Below are positions 52,699 to 61,779 of a stretch of 64,000 nucleotides of DNA, piece after piece. The stretch covers positions 1 through 64,000 of the forward strand of contig NZ_JADEWR010000004.1 in assembly GCF_015207525.1 (NCBI RefSeq), in the 5' to 3' direction. The DNA is from Nodosilinea sp. LEGE 06152 (lineage in GTDB: Bacteria > Cyanobacteriota > Cyanobacteriia > Phormidesmidales > Phormidesmidaceae). The first letter of the stretch is position 1. Each line of letters opens with the position of its first letter. A program made the translations under genes and the position numbers. The notes under the pieces were generated by a model. It was not told where the DNA came from. It made no database searches and saw only the letters and a program-made list of their open reading frames with translations.

Positions 52699-52817
52699 GA
52701 AAATTTTGAAGACTTCTCGGAGGAAAGTTTTTGGTCAAGGCAATGACAGTTATTCTAGAAGCAGTTCCCTAAGCTGATTTCCTAGCACTTTGCCAACCCT
52801 ACCTGAGTGGTAAACCC

Positions 52818-53036
52818 ATGGCATTCTTAACCCGCTGGCTTCAGTTTTTGCGGTTTCTTGAAGGGCTACTTGAGTTTTGGGATTTTCTCACGACTCCCCT
52901 GGGTCTGGTAGCCAGCGTGGGGCTGGGTCTATACAGCCTGCTGCTAGCCCTGGGTACCGATGCTGCTGCAGCCGCCACCCTTGCAGGCTCCGTAGCCCTG
53001 GGCTTAAGCTGCCTCATCACCCGCCCCAACTTTTAA
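52818..53036 (+). CDS. small membrane protein, hypothetical
   Basis: A 72-residue frame with one or two hydrophobic segments (LVASVGLGLYSLLLALGTDA and AATLAGSVALGLSCLI) and an amphipathic start (RWLQFLRFLEGLLEFWDFL). The ribosome site is weak. I do not recognise a family. It lies between the thioredoxin gene and moeA in the same direction. Confidence 0.45.
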   Translation: MAFLTRWLQFLRFLEGLLEFWDFLTTPLGLVASVGLGLYSLLLALGTDAAAAATLAGSVALGLSCLITRPNF

Positions 53037-53178
53037 CTCCTGAGGTTCTCAAGCTCAATCTAGGGCAGCTTTGCCGACGCCTGCACCAAAGTAACGCCTA
53101 CTCCAAGGCACTCCCCCAACAGAATCAAAGAAATTACCCTCACCTCACGGTCCCCATTCCCTCACCCTTTCCCCGCCC

Positions 53179-54408
53179 ATGCTCCCCGCTGCCGAGGCCG
53201 AAGCCAAAATTCTCGATCTGGTCGCCCTCCCCACCGAGACCGAGCAGGTGCCTCTAGACGCAGCCTTGGGGCGCATTTTGGCCCAAGCTATTCCCAGCCC
53301 GCTCGATTTTCCCCACTGGGACAATTCGGCGATGGATGGCTACGCGGTGCGCTGCGCCGATGTGCAGGCAGCAAGTGCCGAAAGCCCGGTGGCGCTGACG
53401 CTGACGGAGACCATTCCGGCGGGGCGATCGCCCACCCAGCCCGTCGCCCCCGGTCAGGCAGCACGAATTCTGACTGGGTCAATGCTGCCGATCGGAGCCG
53501 ATACCATCGTCATTCAAGAAGTGACCCAGCGTGAGGGCGAGCAAGTGCTGGTGCTAGAAGCGCCCGAACCTCAGCAGTTTGTGCGCCATCGGGGCAGCTT
53601 TTGCCAAGCGGGCGACCCGCTCATGCGGTCAGGACTGCTAATTGGCGGGCCAGAGCTGGCGGTGCTGGCCTCGGCCCAGTGTGTGCAGGTGCCGGTGTGG
53701 CCTCAGCCCCGAGTGGCAATTCTGTCTACGGGCGATGAGCTGGTGATGCCCGAAACGCCCCTACAGCCGGGGCAGATTGTAGATTCTAACCAATATGCCT
53801 TGGCTGCTCTGGTGCGGCAGGCTGGGGCCATTCCAGTGCCGCTGGGGATTGTGGCCGACCAGCCCCAGGCGCTGCGGGCGGCAATTCAGACTGCCCTGGC
53901 ACAGGCCGATGTGATCGTATCGTCGGGGGGGGTATCGGTAGGCGACTACGACTATGTCGATGACATTTTGGCGGAGCTGGGGGCAACGCTGCACATCCGC
54001 TCGGTGGCGGTAAAGCCCGGTAAACCCCTCACTGTGGCGACTTTCCCAGCCCAGCAGGGAACCGAGCCGCTGTACTTTGGCTTGCCGGGGAACCCGGTGT
54101 CGGCGTTGGTCACGTTTTGGCGGTTTGTGGCCCCGGCCCTGCGCAAGCGATCGGGGTTAGCTACAGGCTGGGAGCCAGGGTTTGTCCCCGCCATTACCCG
54201 CCATGCTCTCAAGGCAGGGGGGCAGCGCGAAACCTACCTGTGGGGCAGGCTGACCCCAACGCCAACGGGCTACGAGTTTGAACTGGCCAGCGGCGGCCAC
54301 AACTCGGGTAATTTGATCAACCTGGCGGGCACCAACGCCCTGGCGATCGTGCCTGTGGGCAAAACATTCATTGCTGAAGGCGAGACCGTACAGGTCATGG
54401 CCGTCTAA
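53179..54408 (+). CDS. moeA: molybdopterin molybdenumtransferase MoeA
   Basis: 409 residues. MoeA inserts molybdate into adenylated molybdopterin, for example for nitrate reductase. Landmarks are LDFPHWDNSAMDGYAVRCAD, GQAARILTGSMLPIGADTIV, LSTGDELVMPETPLQPGQIV, SSGGVSVGDYDYVDDILAEL and YFGLPGNPVSALVTFWRFVA. Its start is the ATG at 53179 (MLPAAEAEAKIL). Confidence 0.96.
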   Translation: MLPAAEAEAKILDLVALPTETEQVPLDAALGRILAQAIPSPLDFPHWDNSAMDGYAVRCADVQAASAESPVALTLTETIPAGRSPTQPVAPGQAARILTGSMLPIGADTIVIQEVTQREGEQVLVLEAPEPQQFVRHRGSFCQAGDPLMRSGLLIGGPELAVLASAQCVQVPVWPQPRVAILSTGDELVMPETPLQPGQIVDSNQYALAALVRQAGAIPVPLGIVADQPQALRAAIQTALAQADVIVSSGGVSVGDYDYVDDILAELGATLHIRSVAVKPGKPLTVATFPAQQGTEPLYFGLPGNPVSALVTFWRFVAPALRKRSGLATGWEPGFVPAITRHALKAGGQRETYLWGRLTPTPTGYEFELASGGHNSGNLINLAGTNALAIVPVGKTFIAEGETVQVMAV

Positions 54409-54416
54409 TTGGTTAC

Positions 54417-54887
54417 TCATTGCCCAGACCCTGCGATCGCACACACGTACTCCATCGCTGCCGAATTGAGTGGATCGGGATCGACGGGCATCCAACCCCG
54501 GCTGCCAACGGGGCCACTGAACTCCACATCGCGAAAGCGGCGGCGATCGCAGTCGTATTCGGTTAAGTAGTCGGTGCGCTGGGGTGCACCAGAGCGGCGG
54601 TCGACGTAGTAACTGCCCACCCGCACGTGGCCTTGGCCCCAAAATTCTACCGAGTCGAGATCGACAAATTGCTGCTGCTGGCCCTGGCTGGTTTCAGCGA
54701 CCGGGTACCAGGTGGTGGCCAGGGCGCTGGTAGGGTAGACAGGCAGGATCAGCAATAGTCCTAGCAGGAGGGCTATTAGGGTCTTGAGATGCGCTTGGAC
54801 AATAACCAGGCTTCGCGATCGCAGCCCAACACCCAAAGACCAAGAACCAAGCTTAAACCATTGCGGGCGTTGTTTCACGGTGGGCAA
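54417..54887 (-). CDS. secreted protein, surface-adhesin E-like domain
   Basis: 156 residues. A hydrophobic stretch (LKTLIALLLGLLLILPVYPT, then SALA) is the signal; about 33 residues precede it, so the true start may lie further in. The mature domain (WYPVAETSQGQQQQFVDLDS; then YLTEYDCDRRRFRDVEF; a final Cys in YVCAIA) matches small secreted domains of the surface-adhesin E type, with a likely disulfide between two Cys. Function is unknown in cyanobacteria. It is convergent with moeA. Confidence 0.7.
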   Translation of the reverse strand: MPTVKQRPQWFKLGSWSLGVGLRSRSLVIVQAHLKTLIALLLGLLLILPVYPTSALATTWYPVAETSQGQQQQFVDLDSVEFWGQGHVRVGSYYVDRRSGAPQRTDYLTEYDCDRRRFRDVEFSGPVGSRGWMPVDPDPLNSAAMEYVCAIAGSGQ

Positions 54888-54979
54888 TCTGGGAGTATGG
54901 TTGGCTCAGGCTAAGCGGCGACGGCGTAGTCTCCAGTGCTACACCCCAGGGGTTTAGAAAAGCTTATATAGGTTAGCAA

Positions 54980-55618
54980 TCAGGTTTCTAGCTCAATGAC
55001 TTGGCCAAATCGTTTTAATATCTGCAAAACGCCGTAGAGTTCGTGGATGGAGGTTAGCGCTGAAAACACTCTCGATACACCGTAGACCCCAGTCCTACCT
55101 TTTTGCAGCTTTACAAAGACAGAGTCGTCGCCATTGGTCATTAGTGCATAGGCTGGCTGCTTAGACTGGGGAGCTGCGCCTAAGTAGGCCAGGGTTTGGG
55201 GTAAAGCTGACCATACCGAAAGCGCTGTCTTCTCAGACTCTAGCACCACCACCCAAAACTGATCTTTCAGCACTAATACATCGAGTCGCCCCTGCAAAAC
55301 CCCTTCAGAATCTTGCAGAATGAGTTGAATCGAGTCTTCTGCCTTAACCCTAAAGGGTGGGTCATAGAACCCAGCCAAGGTCAGTAGTGGCGAAGCGAAC
55401 AAAAGCAGTACGGTGCTTTCTAGCAAATGTCCCTGCGATCGCTGGTACAAATAGCGACGGCGCAAATCTACTAAGCCTGTCTTTTCGGTTTCATTGAGGC
55501 TAGGTAAGTCAGTATTCCAGTCTGAAAAAAACGACTCCTCTTCCGTTCTCGTCAGGTTGAAGCGTTGCTCTGCCTCGGCCAGCGTCGTAATCGCTTCTGT
55601 AATAGCAACTGACATCAT
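54980..55618 (-). CDS. orphan HsdR-N-like protein (PD-(D/E)xK nuclease fold)
   Basis: 212 residues. The core has GRLDVLVLKDQFWVVVLESE with an Asp and, 14 residues later, Glu-Ser-Glu-Lys, close to the PD-(D/E)xK pattern. The preceding helices (TGLVDLRRRYLYQRSQGHLL) and VLLLFASPLLTLAGFYDPPF match the cyanobacterial stand-alone 'type I restriction subunit R' proteins. No modification or specificity gene lies near. A nuclease role is unproven and the domain may have another role. Confidence 0.72.
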   Translation of the reverse strand: MMSVAITEAITTLAEAEQRFNLTRTEEESFFSDWNTDLPSLNETEKTGLVDLRRRYLYQRSQGHLLESTVLLLFASPLLTLAGFYDPPFRVKAEDSIQLILQDSEGVLQGRLDVLVLKDQFWVVVLESEKTALSVWSALPQTLAYLGAAPQSKQPAYALMTNGDDSVFVKLQKGRTGVYGVSRVFSALTSIHELYGVLQILKRFGQVIELET

Positions 55619-55688
55619 TTCTACCGGCTACGATTTACCCATTCTAAAAGACGGGTACAGCATCCTTTCGGGGCATTCTCTCGGCAAA

Positions 55689-56501
55689 TTACAGCACGGG
55701 GAAAAACAGCGATCGGTAGGCACCAATAATCGCCTCGCCCCAGAACACCGTGATCACCGCGCCGATCGCAAGAAACGGGCCAAAGGGCATCGGCTGACGA
55801 CGGCTGATCAGCTTGAGGGCGATCGCGCCGCCCCCCACCGCTGCCCCCACCAGGCAGGCCAAGAACCCGCTCAGCAATACCCCCTGCCAGCCCAGCCAGG
55901 CTCCCAGCATGGCCGCCAGTTTGGCATCGCCGCCGCCCATGGCTGTCTGCCCCAGGGCCGCCGAGGCAAATAGGGTAATTAAATCAAACAGCCAGATGCC
56001 CAAGACTGCGCCAATAATGCCGCCTAAGAGTCCCAGAATCGGATTGGGCCAGGGTTCCCCTTGTAAGATCGGTAGGGCAAACTTGACCGCCAGGCCGAGC
56101 AGCAGCCCCGACCCGGTGAGCACGTTGGGCAGCGTCAGCGTGTCGATATCGATAAAGGTGAGGGCCACCAGCCAGCTCAGCAGCAGCCAGTAGCCCACCG
56201 TGGCCCAGCCCAGCCCCAGCAGCCAGAATGTCGCTAAAAACAGCGCTCCCGTAAACGCCTCGATCAGCGGGTAGCGGGGCGAAATTGGGGTGCGGCAGTA
56301 GCGGCAGCGGCCCCGCAGCCAGAGCCAGCCCAGCACCGGCACATTGTCGTAGGGTTTGAGCTGGGTGTGGCACTTGGGGCAGCGCGAGGGGGGGTGCAGC
56401 AGCGACAGCCCCGCCGGTACCCGGTAGATCACCACATTGAGAAAGCTGCCCACGGCAGAGCCGAAGAGGAAGACGAGGGCAGAGGTGATGAGGGCGTCCA
56501 T
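55689..56501 (-). CDS. pilD: prepilin peptidase PilD
   Basis: 270 residues of the A24 aspartic peptidase family with about eight membrane helices. The cytoplasmic N-terminal loop has the zinc cysteines CPKCHTQLKP and CRYCRTPISP. The two catalytic Asp are in FIDIDTLTLPN and GGGDAKLAA. It cleaves and N-methylates type IV prepilins, needed for motility and DNA uptake. No pilin gene lies in the window. Confidence 0.93.
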   Translation of the reverse strand: MDALITSALVFLFGSAVGSFLNVVIYRVPAGLSLLHPPSRCPKCHTQLKPYDNVPVLGWLWLRGRCRYCRTPISPRYPLIEAFTGALFLATFWLLGLGWATVGYWLLLSWLVALTFIDIDTLTLPNVLTGSGLLLGLAVKFALPILQGEPWPNPILGLLGGIIGAVLGIWLFDLITLFASAALGQTAMGGGDAKLAAMLGAWLGWQGVLLSGFLACLVGAAVGGGAIALKLISRRQPMPFGPFLAIGAVITVFWGEAIIGAYRSLFFPVL

Positions 56502-56691
56502 GGATGGGTGGATGGGTAGATGGGTGGGAGGGTGGATGGGTCAGGGGGTTGAGGGAGGAGAGTAGGGTTAGGGTGCCCGGATGGGGGAGCGGGTTTGGTG
56601 CGCTGGCGAAGCCTTTCTAAGCGGGAATCGTCTGGGGCGATGCCTCAAACATCGCTTCTACAATCAGGAGAATGTCATTTCCCATCATTTT

Positions 56692-57831
56692 ATGTCTCCC
56701 GAAGCCATGTCCTTCTCTGCCGATACCCAGGCCATCCACAGCGGTCGGGGTATTGACTCCGCCACCGGAGCGCTGACTGCCCCCATTCACCTCTCGACCA
56801 CTTTTGAGCGCGACGCCGACGGCAGCTATCCCAGGGGCTACGTCTATGGCCGCAGCGGTAACCCCAACCGCGATGCCCTTGAAAAGGCTCTCACTGACCT
56901 GGAGCAAGGGGCCGACACCGTCACCTTTGCCTCTGGCTCGGCCGCCACCTTTAGCCTGCTGCAGGCGCTTGGACCCAGCGACCACGTGATTGCGCCCCAG
57001 AGTGTTTACTTTGGTGTGCAGCAGATGCTGAGCCAAATTTTTGCTCCCTGGGGGCTGAGCTATACCCTGGTGGATACCACCGACCTGGCGGCGGTGGCCG
57101 AGGCGCTGCGCCCCAACACCCGCCTGGTGCTGATCGAAACGCCGTCGAATCCGCAGCTGGCGGTGACTGACATTCGCGCGATCGCAGATCTGGCCCACCA
57201 GGCCAACGCCTACCTGGCCTGCGACAACACGATCGCCTCCCCGGTGCTGCAAACCCCGCTGGCGCTGGGGGCCGACTTTGTTATTCATGCCACCACCAAG
57301 TACCTGGCGGGCCACGGCGATGTGATTGGCGGCGCGGTGGTCACCCGCGAGCTAAACCCACTGTTTGAGCAGCTGCGGCTGGTGCAGACCATTGGCGGCG
57401 TGGTGCCCTCGCCCTTCGATTGCTGGCTCACCCTGCGCGGTCTGCAAACTCTGCCGCTGCGGGTGCGTGCCCAGACCCAGGCCGCTCAGACCATCGCTAC
57501 CTGGCTGGTTCAGCACCCCGCCGTCGAACAGGTGCTCTACCCTGGGCTGCCGGGTCACCCCGGCCACGCCATTGCCCAGCAGCAAATGCAGGGGTTTGGG
57601 GGGTTGCTGTCGTTTTTGGTCAAGGGCGACCAGGAAACCGCCATGGCCGTGGCCGCCAAAACTCACCTGATTGCCCGCGCCACCAGCTTTGGCAGCCCCC
57701 ACAGCACCATAGAACACCGCGCCTCGATTGAAAAAGGCACTCAAACCGCCCCCAACCTGCTGCGCCTCTCCATCGGCCTAGAGCAGGTGGACAATCTGAT
57801 CGCCGACCTCGACCAGGCTCTTCAGGGTTAA
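56692..57831 (+). CDS. PLP-dependent trans-sulfuration enzyme
   Basis: 379 residues from the ATG at 56692; the ATG at 56707 is as likely, and frames further up are not conserved. The family is Cys/Met metabolism PLP-dependent. Landmarks are YVYGRSGNPNRDALEKALTD, TFASGSAATFSLLQALGPSD, LIETPSNPQLAVTDIRAIAD, and the PLP-binding Lys in TTKYLAGHGDVIGGAVV. The end SIGLEQVDNLIADLDQAL is typical. It could be cystathionine gamma-synthase, gamma-lyase or a related enzyme; sequence by eye cannot decide. Confidence 0.88.
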   Translation: MSPEAMSFSADTQAIHSGRGIDSATGALTAPIHLSTTFERDADGSYPRGYVYGRSGNPNRDALEKALTDLEQGADTVTFASGSAATFSLLQALGPSDHVIAPQSVYFGVQQMLSQIFAPWGLSYTLVDTTDLAAVAEALRPNTRLVLIETPSNPQLAVTDIRAIADLAHQANAYLACDNTIASPVLQTPLALGADFVIHATTKYLAGHGDVIGGAVVTRELNPLFEQLRLVQTIGGVVPSPFDCWLTLRGLQTLPLRVRAQTQAAQTIATWLVQHPAVEQVLYPGLPGHPGHAIAQQQMQGFGGLLSFLVKGDQETAMAVAAKTHLIARATSFGSPHSTIEHRASIEKGTQTAPNLLRLSIGLEQVDNLIADLDQALQG

Positions 57832-57961
57832 ACCTATCCACCGGCAACCAGCATAATTTTTCCGTCAGCCGCAGGCCAGAACTGGAAACTGGACGACGGC
57901 CATTAGCCCTGGACTGAGCCGAGGCTACAGTCGGTAGCATCACGCTTTTGGAGCCAGGGAT

Positions 57962-59200
57962 ATGGTCAATCGAGTTCGGCGGCAGTTTCGTCGCTTTTTT
58001 AGGCAAGCTCGCACCGTCAACAATGAACCCGTTAACCGGGCCAGTTTGGCGGTGATCATTCTGATTGACCTGTTCATTCTCTTCAACGTGTTTAGCGGCC
58101 TCAGCGACATCAGCCGCTGGCCCCTCAGCCCCTACCAGGCCCACCCCTGCCACGAGCCCTGGGCGGGCTACCGCGCCCAAACCCAGGGGAACCGCAACTA
58201 CGACATTCTGCGCAGCAGCATTCGGTTTGAAAGCGAGCCAGAGTTTAGCTGGGCCACCAACTACCGCAATTTGGCCGAGGGCCACCTGGGCGAGGTGTCT
58301 CCGGTTTGTCTCGACTATGCCGCCACCGCCGACGGCCTCGACACCACCGAAAATCGCCAGATTTTGGCCAGCCTCGCTCAGGTGCAAGAGTCTATCGCCG
58401 CCCTAGAGCAGGAAAACCAGACCATTCGCAGCCAGTACGACTCGACCCTGCTAGAGCAAATTGCTGGGCAGCCGCCCGAGCAGTCGATCAACCAGGTGGA
58501 AGCCAGGCAGGCCCGCGCCATTCTCGATCGCAACAACGCTAGCCTGGCGCAGTTGAAGCAGCAGCAGAGTGACCTGCAAACCCAGCTCACCCAGACCCAG
58601 GCCAGCCAGCAGTTTCTCACCCTGCTCAACAACGACGCGCAGTTTCAACCGCTCGATCGCCAGTATCAGCGGGCCTCGTTTTGGTACCCCACGGTGCAAC
58701 TGCTGTTTCAGAGCTTGTTTTTGCTGCCCCTAGTGGGGTTGGCCTGGGCCGTCTACCGCTTTGCCGAGCGGCGCGGCTATGGGCTGGTGGCGTTGCAGAG
58801 CTGGCACCTGCTGGTGATCTTCTGCATTCCTTTGGTGATTAAGCTGTTTGAGGTGCTGCAGTTTGGGGCGCTGTTTAGCTGGCTGTCTCAGGTGGTGGTG
58901 GCGCTGCTGGGGGGTCTGCTGTTTCTAATTAACTACCTGTATATTTTGCTGGTGCCGCTAATCGGCTACGGCATTATCAAATTCTTTCAAAAGGTGGTGC
59001 TCAACCCCCGGCTGCAGGTGGCGGGGCGGGTGCAAAACCACAAGTGCATTCGCTGCGCCAAAAAGCTGCGCCGGGGCGACGCCCACTGCCCCCACTGCGG
59101 CTACCACCAGGATGTGGAGTGCCACCACTGCCACCAAGCCACCTACAAATATTTGCCCTACTGCCGCCACTGCGGCACGGCTCAAGAGCTGGAGGTTTGA
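57962..59200 (+). CDS. membrane protein with coiled coil and C-terminal zinc ribbons
   Basis: 412 residues. A membrane helix near 25-45 (AVIILIDLFILFNVFSGL) comes first. Then a soluble segment of about 80 residues and a coiled coil (residues about 130-215; ESIAALEQENQTIRSQYDST and LAQLKQQQSDLQTQLTQTQA). Three membrane helices follow at about 235-345. The cytoplasmic tail has two CxxC zinc ribbons: HKCIRCAKKLRRGDAHCPHC and VECHHCHQATYKYLPYCRHC. I know no function for this layout; similar proteins occur in cyanobacteria. A terminator follows. Confidence 0.82.
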   Translation: MVNRVRRQFRRFFRQARTVNNEPVNRASLAVIILIDLFILFNVFSGLSDISRWPLSPYQAHPCHEPWAGYRAQTQGNRNYDILRSSIRFESEPEFSWATNYRNLAEGHLGEVSPVCLDYAATADGLDTTENRQILASLAQVQESIAALEQENQTIRSQYDSTLLEQIAGQPPEQSINQVEARQARAILDRNNASLAQLKQQQSDLQTQLTQTQASQQFLTLLNNDAQFQPLDRQYQRASFWYPTVQLLFQSLFLLPLVGLAWAVYRFAERRGYGLVALQSWHLLVIFCIPLVIKLFEVLQFGALFSWLSQVVVALLGGLLFLINYLYILLVPLIGYGIIKFFQKVVLNPRLQVAGRVQNHKCIRCAKKLRRGDAHCPHCGYHQDVECHHCHQATYKYLPYCRHCGTAQELEV

Positions 59201-59232
59201 GGGCGACCCACCCCTAGAACGCCGTACAGAAG

Positions 59233-59295
59233 CCCGGTTTCTGGCCCAAAAAGCTAGTCATGCCGTTAGAGCAGCGACGAAGAAACCGGGTTTTT
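59233..59295 (+). terminator. Rho-independent terminator with a long loop
   Basis: CCCGGTTTCT (59233-59242) pairs with AGAAACCGGG (59281-59290), followed by five T residues, 33 bp after the zinc-ribbon gene stop. The loop is about 38 nt. Similar AGAAACCGGGTTT sequences are common in cyanobacterial gaps. Confidence 0.65.
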
Positions 59296-59330
59296 AGCCA
59301 CACTGTACCAATACTCTAGCCCGACTAATT

Positions 59331-59702
59331 TTAGGCCTCGGGCCGGTGGCAAACCGCCTCAATGTTGTGGCCATCTGGCCCAATTACAAAAGCACCGTAG
59401 TAGTGGGGGTGGTACTGCTCGCGAATACCGGGCGCACCGTTGTCTTGGCCACCAGCGGCGATCGCAGCGGCGTAAAACTGCCGCACCTGGTCGCGATTTT
59501 CGGCGGCAAAGGCGAGATGAATGGGGCCAGGACTTTGACCAAAGGAGCCAAACCAAAACTGGCCTTTGCCGTCTTTGCCAAGCATGGCCTAGCCTTCGCC
59601 TTCGGCAACAACGCCAATGCCCAGGGGCGCGAGGGCCTGTAGGTAGAATGCTTTGCTGGCCTCAAAGTCGCTGACATAGAAGCCCACGTGGTCAAAGATC
59701 AT
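59331..59702 (-). pseudogene. VOC-family gene with one in-frame amber codon
   Basis: From the ATG at 59702 the frame reads MIFDHVGFYVSDFEASKAFY to VVAEGEG, then TAG at 59589-59591, then AMLGKDGKGQFWFGSFG, HLAFAAENRDQVRQFY and YGAFVIGPDGHNIEAVCHRP to a stop at 59331. The 123 codons form a complete glyoxalase-fold protein with His ligands and the final Glu, except for this stop. TGG to TAG by a single change is an easy origin. It could be a young pseudogene, a suppressed gene or a base error. Confidence 0.8.
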
Positions 59703-59930
59703 GACGCGCTTCCTGGCAATAGCGAGAGGATTATATCGTGAGAGCTAAGGGCGATCGCGGGTGGCATCTAGCAGAGGGAGACATCACCCGCGATCGCAAG
59801 TTAACTGAGCAGCCATACCATCTATCGCTTTTGAGTCAACGGATTTTAAGAGTGCTGTCGGGGCAACAGCGCTAACTCTAGGTAGCATCAATACTCAAAG
59901 CCGAATCAAGCTGAAACACCTGCCTATTAG

Positions 59931-60395
59931 CTATAGCAGGGCATATAGGTGCTGGCGCAAAGCTTCAATCTCAGCCTTCAAACGCTGCTGTATGGGATGT
60001 TCGTCCACGTACTTGCTTTGGTTGGCTGTGTATAGCAACTCAGTCTCAGCGAGTTTGGATTCTATAACACTAGCGGTAGCTGCATCGAGTAAGTCTTGAT
60101 CGTTTGGATACAGTTCTGCAAAGCGAGCCTCAAGACCTTGTTGCCGCTGATTGAGTTGTTCAACTATAGGATGATCTTGGGTGAACCTCACTCCTAAAAG
60201 AACCCGCTCTACCGCCAATTGGGCGATTTCTTGAGCCAGATTATCTCTAGAAGTGGCTTGTACTGCAGAATCAACCCACTCGGCGCGGTCTACGGCAAGG
60301 GTAGGGTCTGTTGAAGCCGCTTGGGCATTGGCCACTGTACCTATCGATACCGTAGCAAGACCCAGCATCACGGACACCAGATGCTTCAGAGCCAT
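59931..60395 (-). CDS. secreted helical protein, hypothetical
   Basis: 154 residues. A signal peptide (ALKHLVSVMLGLATVSIGTV, cleaved near ANAQA) precedes a helical, Gln/Glu/Leu-rich mature part: AEWVDSAVQATSRDNLAQEI, HPIVEQLNQRQQGLEARFAE, HPIQQRLKAEIEALRQHLYA. The HPI(V/Q) pattern occurs twice, so the protein may be two similar helical hairpins. I do not recognise a family. A stretch of AT-richer DNA begins here. Confidence 0.65.
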   Translation of the reverse strand: MALKHLVSVMLGLATVSIGTVANAQAASTDPTLAVDRAEWVDSAVQATSRDNLAQEIAQLAVERVLLGVRFTQDHPIVEQLNQRQQGLEARFAELYPNDQDLLDAATASVIESKLAETELLYTANQSKYVDEHPIQQRLKAEIEALRQHLYALL

Positions 60396-60896
60396 GAATC
60401 ATCCCCCGATAAAATGGCATTGAGAACTAAGCAAGCCAGACTTTGAACTAGAAAAGAAAGTTCCCCTTCTTTGTCGTTTTGGCAGTTACTCTATTATCTA
60501 CTTGGAACTGCTGTTTTATTGAAATTATTACGCTTTTTGGATTGAGAGGACGAGAAGACGCCAGATGAGCCTTATTGAAGCACTGGTCTAATCGACAAAC
60601 TGAGCGGCATAATGTTGCCATCACCCGCCGAGGTAGACTTTGTATCGCAGACGAAAGCTCTCGGTGGTGGGTTATACATGGACGTTATTAGACTGCCTGT
60701 TACCTGTAAGTAGTGATTGCTTAGTGCCGGGTAAAGCTATGGGCGTTGGGTTGTTGCCTGTTCGCTGCAACCTAGTAGTTAGACACGACTACCGTATCAC
60801 TACTCCCTTGATTACTGCTGCAATCATTCTCCGGAGTGATGCAGAAACTATGAATTTAACCCAGCATGTTCTAGTAAAGCGAACCTGTGAGATGGC
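60396..60896. other. 500-bp intergenic, AT-richer, no gene recognised
   Basis: Between the secreted helical protein start and the SDR start. An open frame at 60640-60900 (plus) has no ribosome site and looks unlike a protein. The region probably holds the two divergent promoters. Confidence 0.4.
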
Positions 60897-61694
60897 ATGA
60901 CAACAGCCTTGATTACCGGAGCCTCTGCTGGCATTGGTGCAGCATTTGCCCAACAATTAGCAGCGCGACGAACCGATCTTGTGCTAGTTGCTCGCTCAGA
61001 GGACAAGTTACAGGCCCTTGCCGATTCACTCCGTCATCAGTACCAAACTCAAGTAGACATTATTGCCCAAGATTTGACGGCAGCCGACGCTACAGAAACA
61101 CTGTTTCAAACGGTGCAGCAGCTTGGGCGGGCGATTGACTTATTGGTAAACAATGTTGGTATTGGAGATTACGGTGATTTTGCCGAAAGCGATCGCGATC
61201 TTCAGCTTAAAATGGTGCAGCTCAACATCGCAACCACTGTAGATCTAACCCATCGCTTTTTACCCGGAATGCGGCAGCGCCGAACTGGAGGGGTAATTAA
61301 TTTATCTTCGGTGGCAGCGTTTCAGTCTATGCCCTACTTCTCGATCTACGCGGCAACAAAGGCATTTACTCTTAGCTTTAGCGAAGCGTTGTGGGCAGAG
61401 AATCGCAGCTACGGAGTGCATGTGCTAGCCGTTTGCCCAGGACCAGCTGGCAATAAGTTTTTTGAGGATGCCGGTTTCCCGGCGTTTTTGGTTGATGTGG
61501 CTGCAAAAGTTGATACGCCGGTTGAGACAGTTGTACGAGATGCCCTAACAGCATTTGACAAACGAGAGTCAATAGTAATTCCTGGCGGCCTGATTAATCC
61601 CATTCTTGCTACGCTGCCTCGGCTTCTACCAAGAGAGGCGGTATCTAGCTTCTGGAAGCTGGTGCTAGGCCGTGACACTGGCAAACAATTTTGA
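60897..61694 (+). CDS. short-chain dehydrogenase/reductase
   Basis: 265 residues. The NAD(P)-binding TGASAGIGAAFAQQLA, the NNVG motif in LLVNNVGIGDYGDFAESD, and the catalytic Ser, Tyr and Lys in INLSSVAAFQSMPYFSIYAA-TK are all present. The classical SDR fold is complete; the end is longer than usual (RREAVSSFWKLVLGRDTG-like). Substrate unknown. It lies upstream of an SLH protein in the same direction, 85 bp apart. Confidence 0.9.
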   Translation: MTTALITGASAGIGAAFAQQLAARRTDLVLVARSEDKLQALADSLRHQYQTQVDIIAQDLTAADATETLFQTVQQLGRAIDLLVNNVGIGDYGDFAESDRDLQLKMVQLNIATTVDLTHRFLPGMRQRRTGGVINLSSVAAFQSMPYFSIYAATKAFTLSFSEALWAENRSYGVHVLAVCPGPAGNKFFEDAGFPAFLVDVAAKVDTPVETVVRDALTAFDKRESIVIPGGLINPILATLPRLLPREAVSSFWKLVLGRDTGKQF

Positions 61695-61779
61695 GACTTT
61701 TGCGACTACTGATAGTGGTCGTTAGTGTTCGATTGCACCGCGCCCGACTCTTTTTCATCTCACTATCGATTAATCTTTT

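Noticed and set aside
8982..59591. General reassignment of TAG as a sense codon, suggested by two amber-interrupted genes
   Set aside because: Several intact genes in the window end in TAG, for example murB (39396), the TPR gene (35199) and the 48999-49316 gene. TAG is therefore a normal stop here; at most a weak suppressor could exist.
60640..60900. An 86-codon frame before the SDR gene
   Set aside because: It has no ribosome site, an odd composition, and overlaps the SDR start by 4 bp without a recognisable domain.
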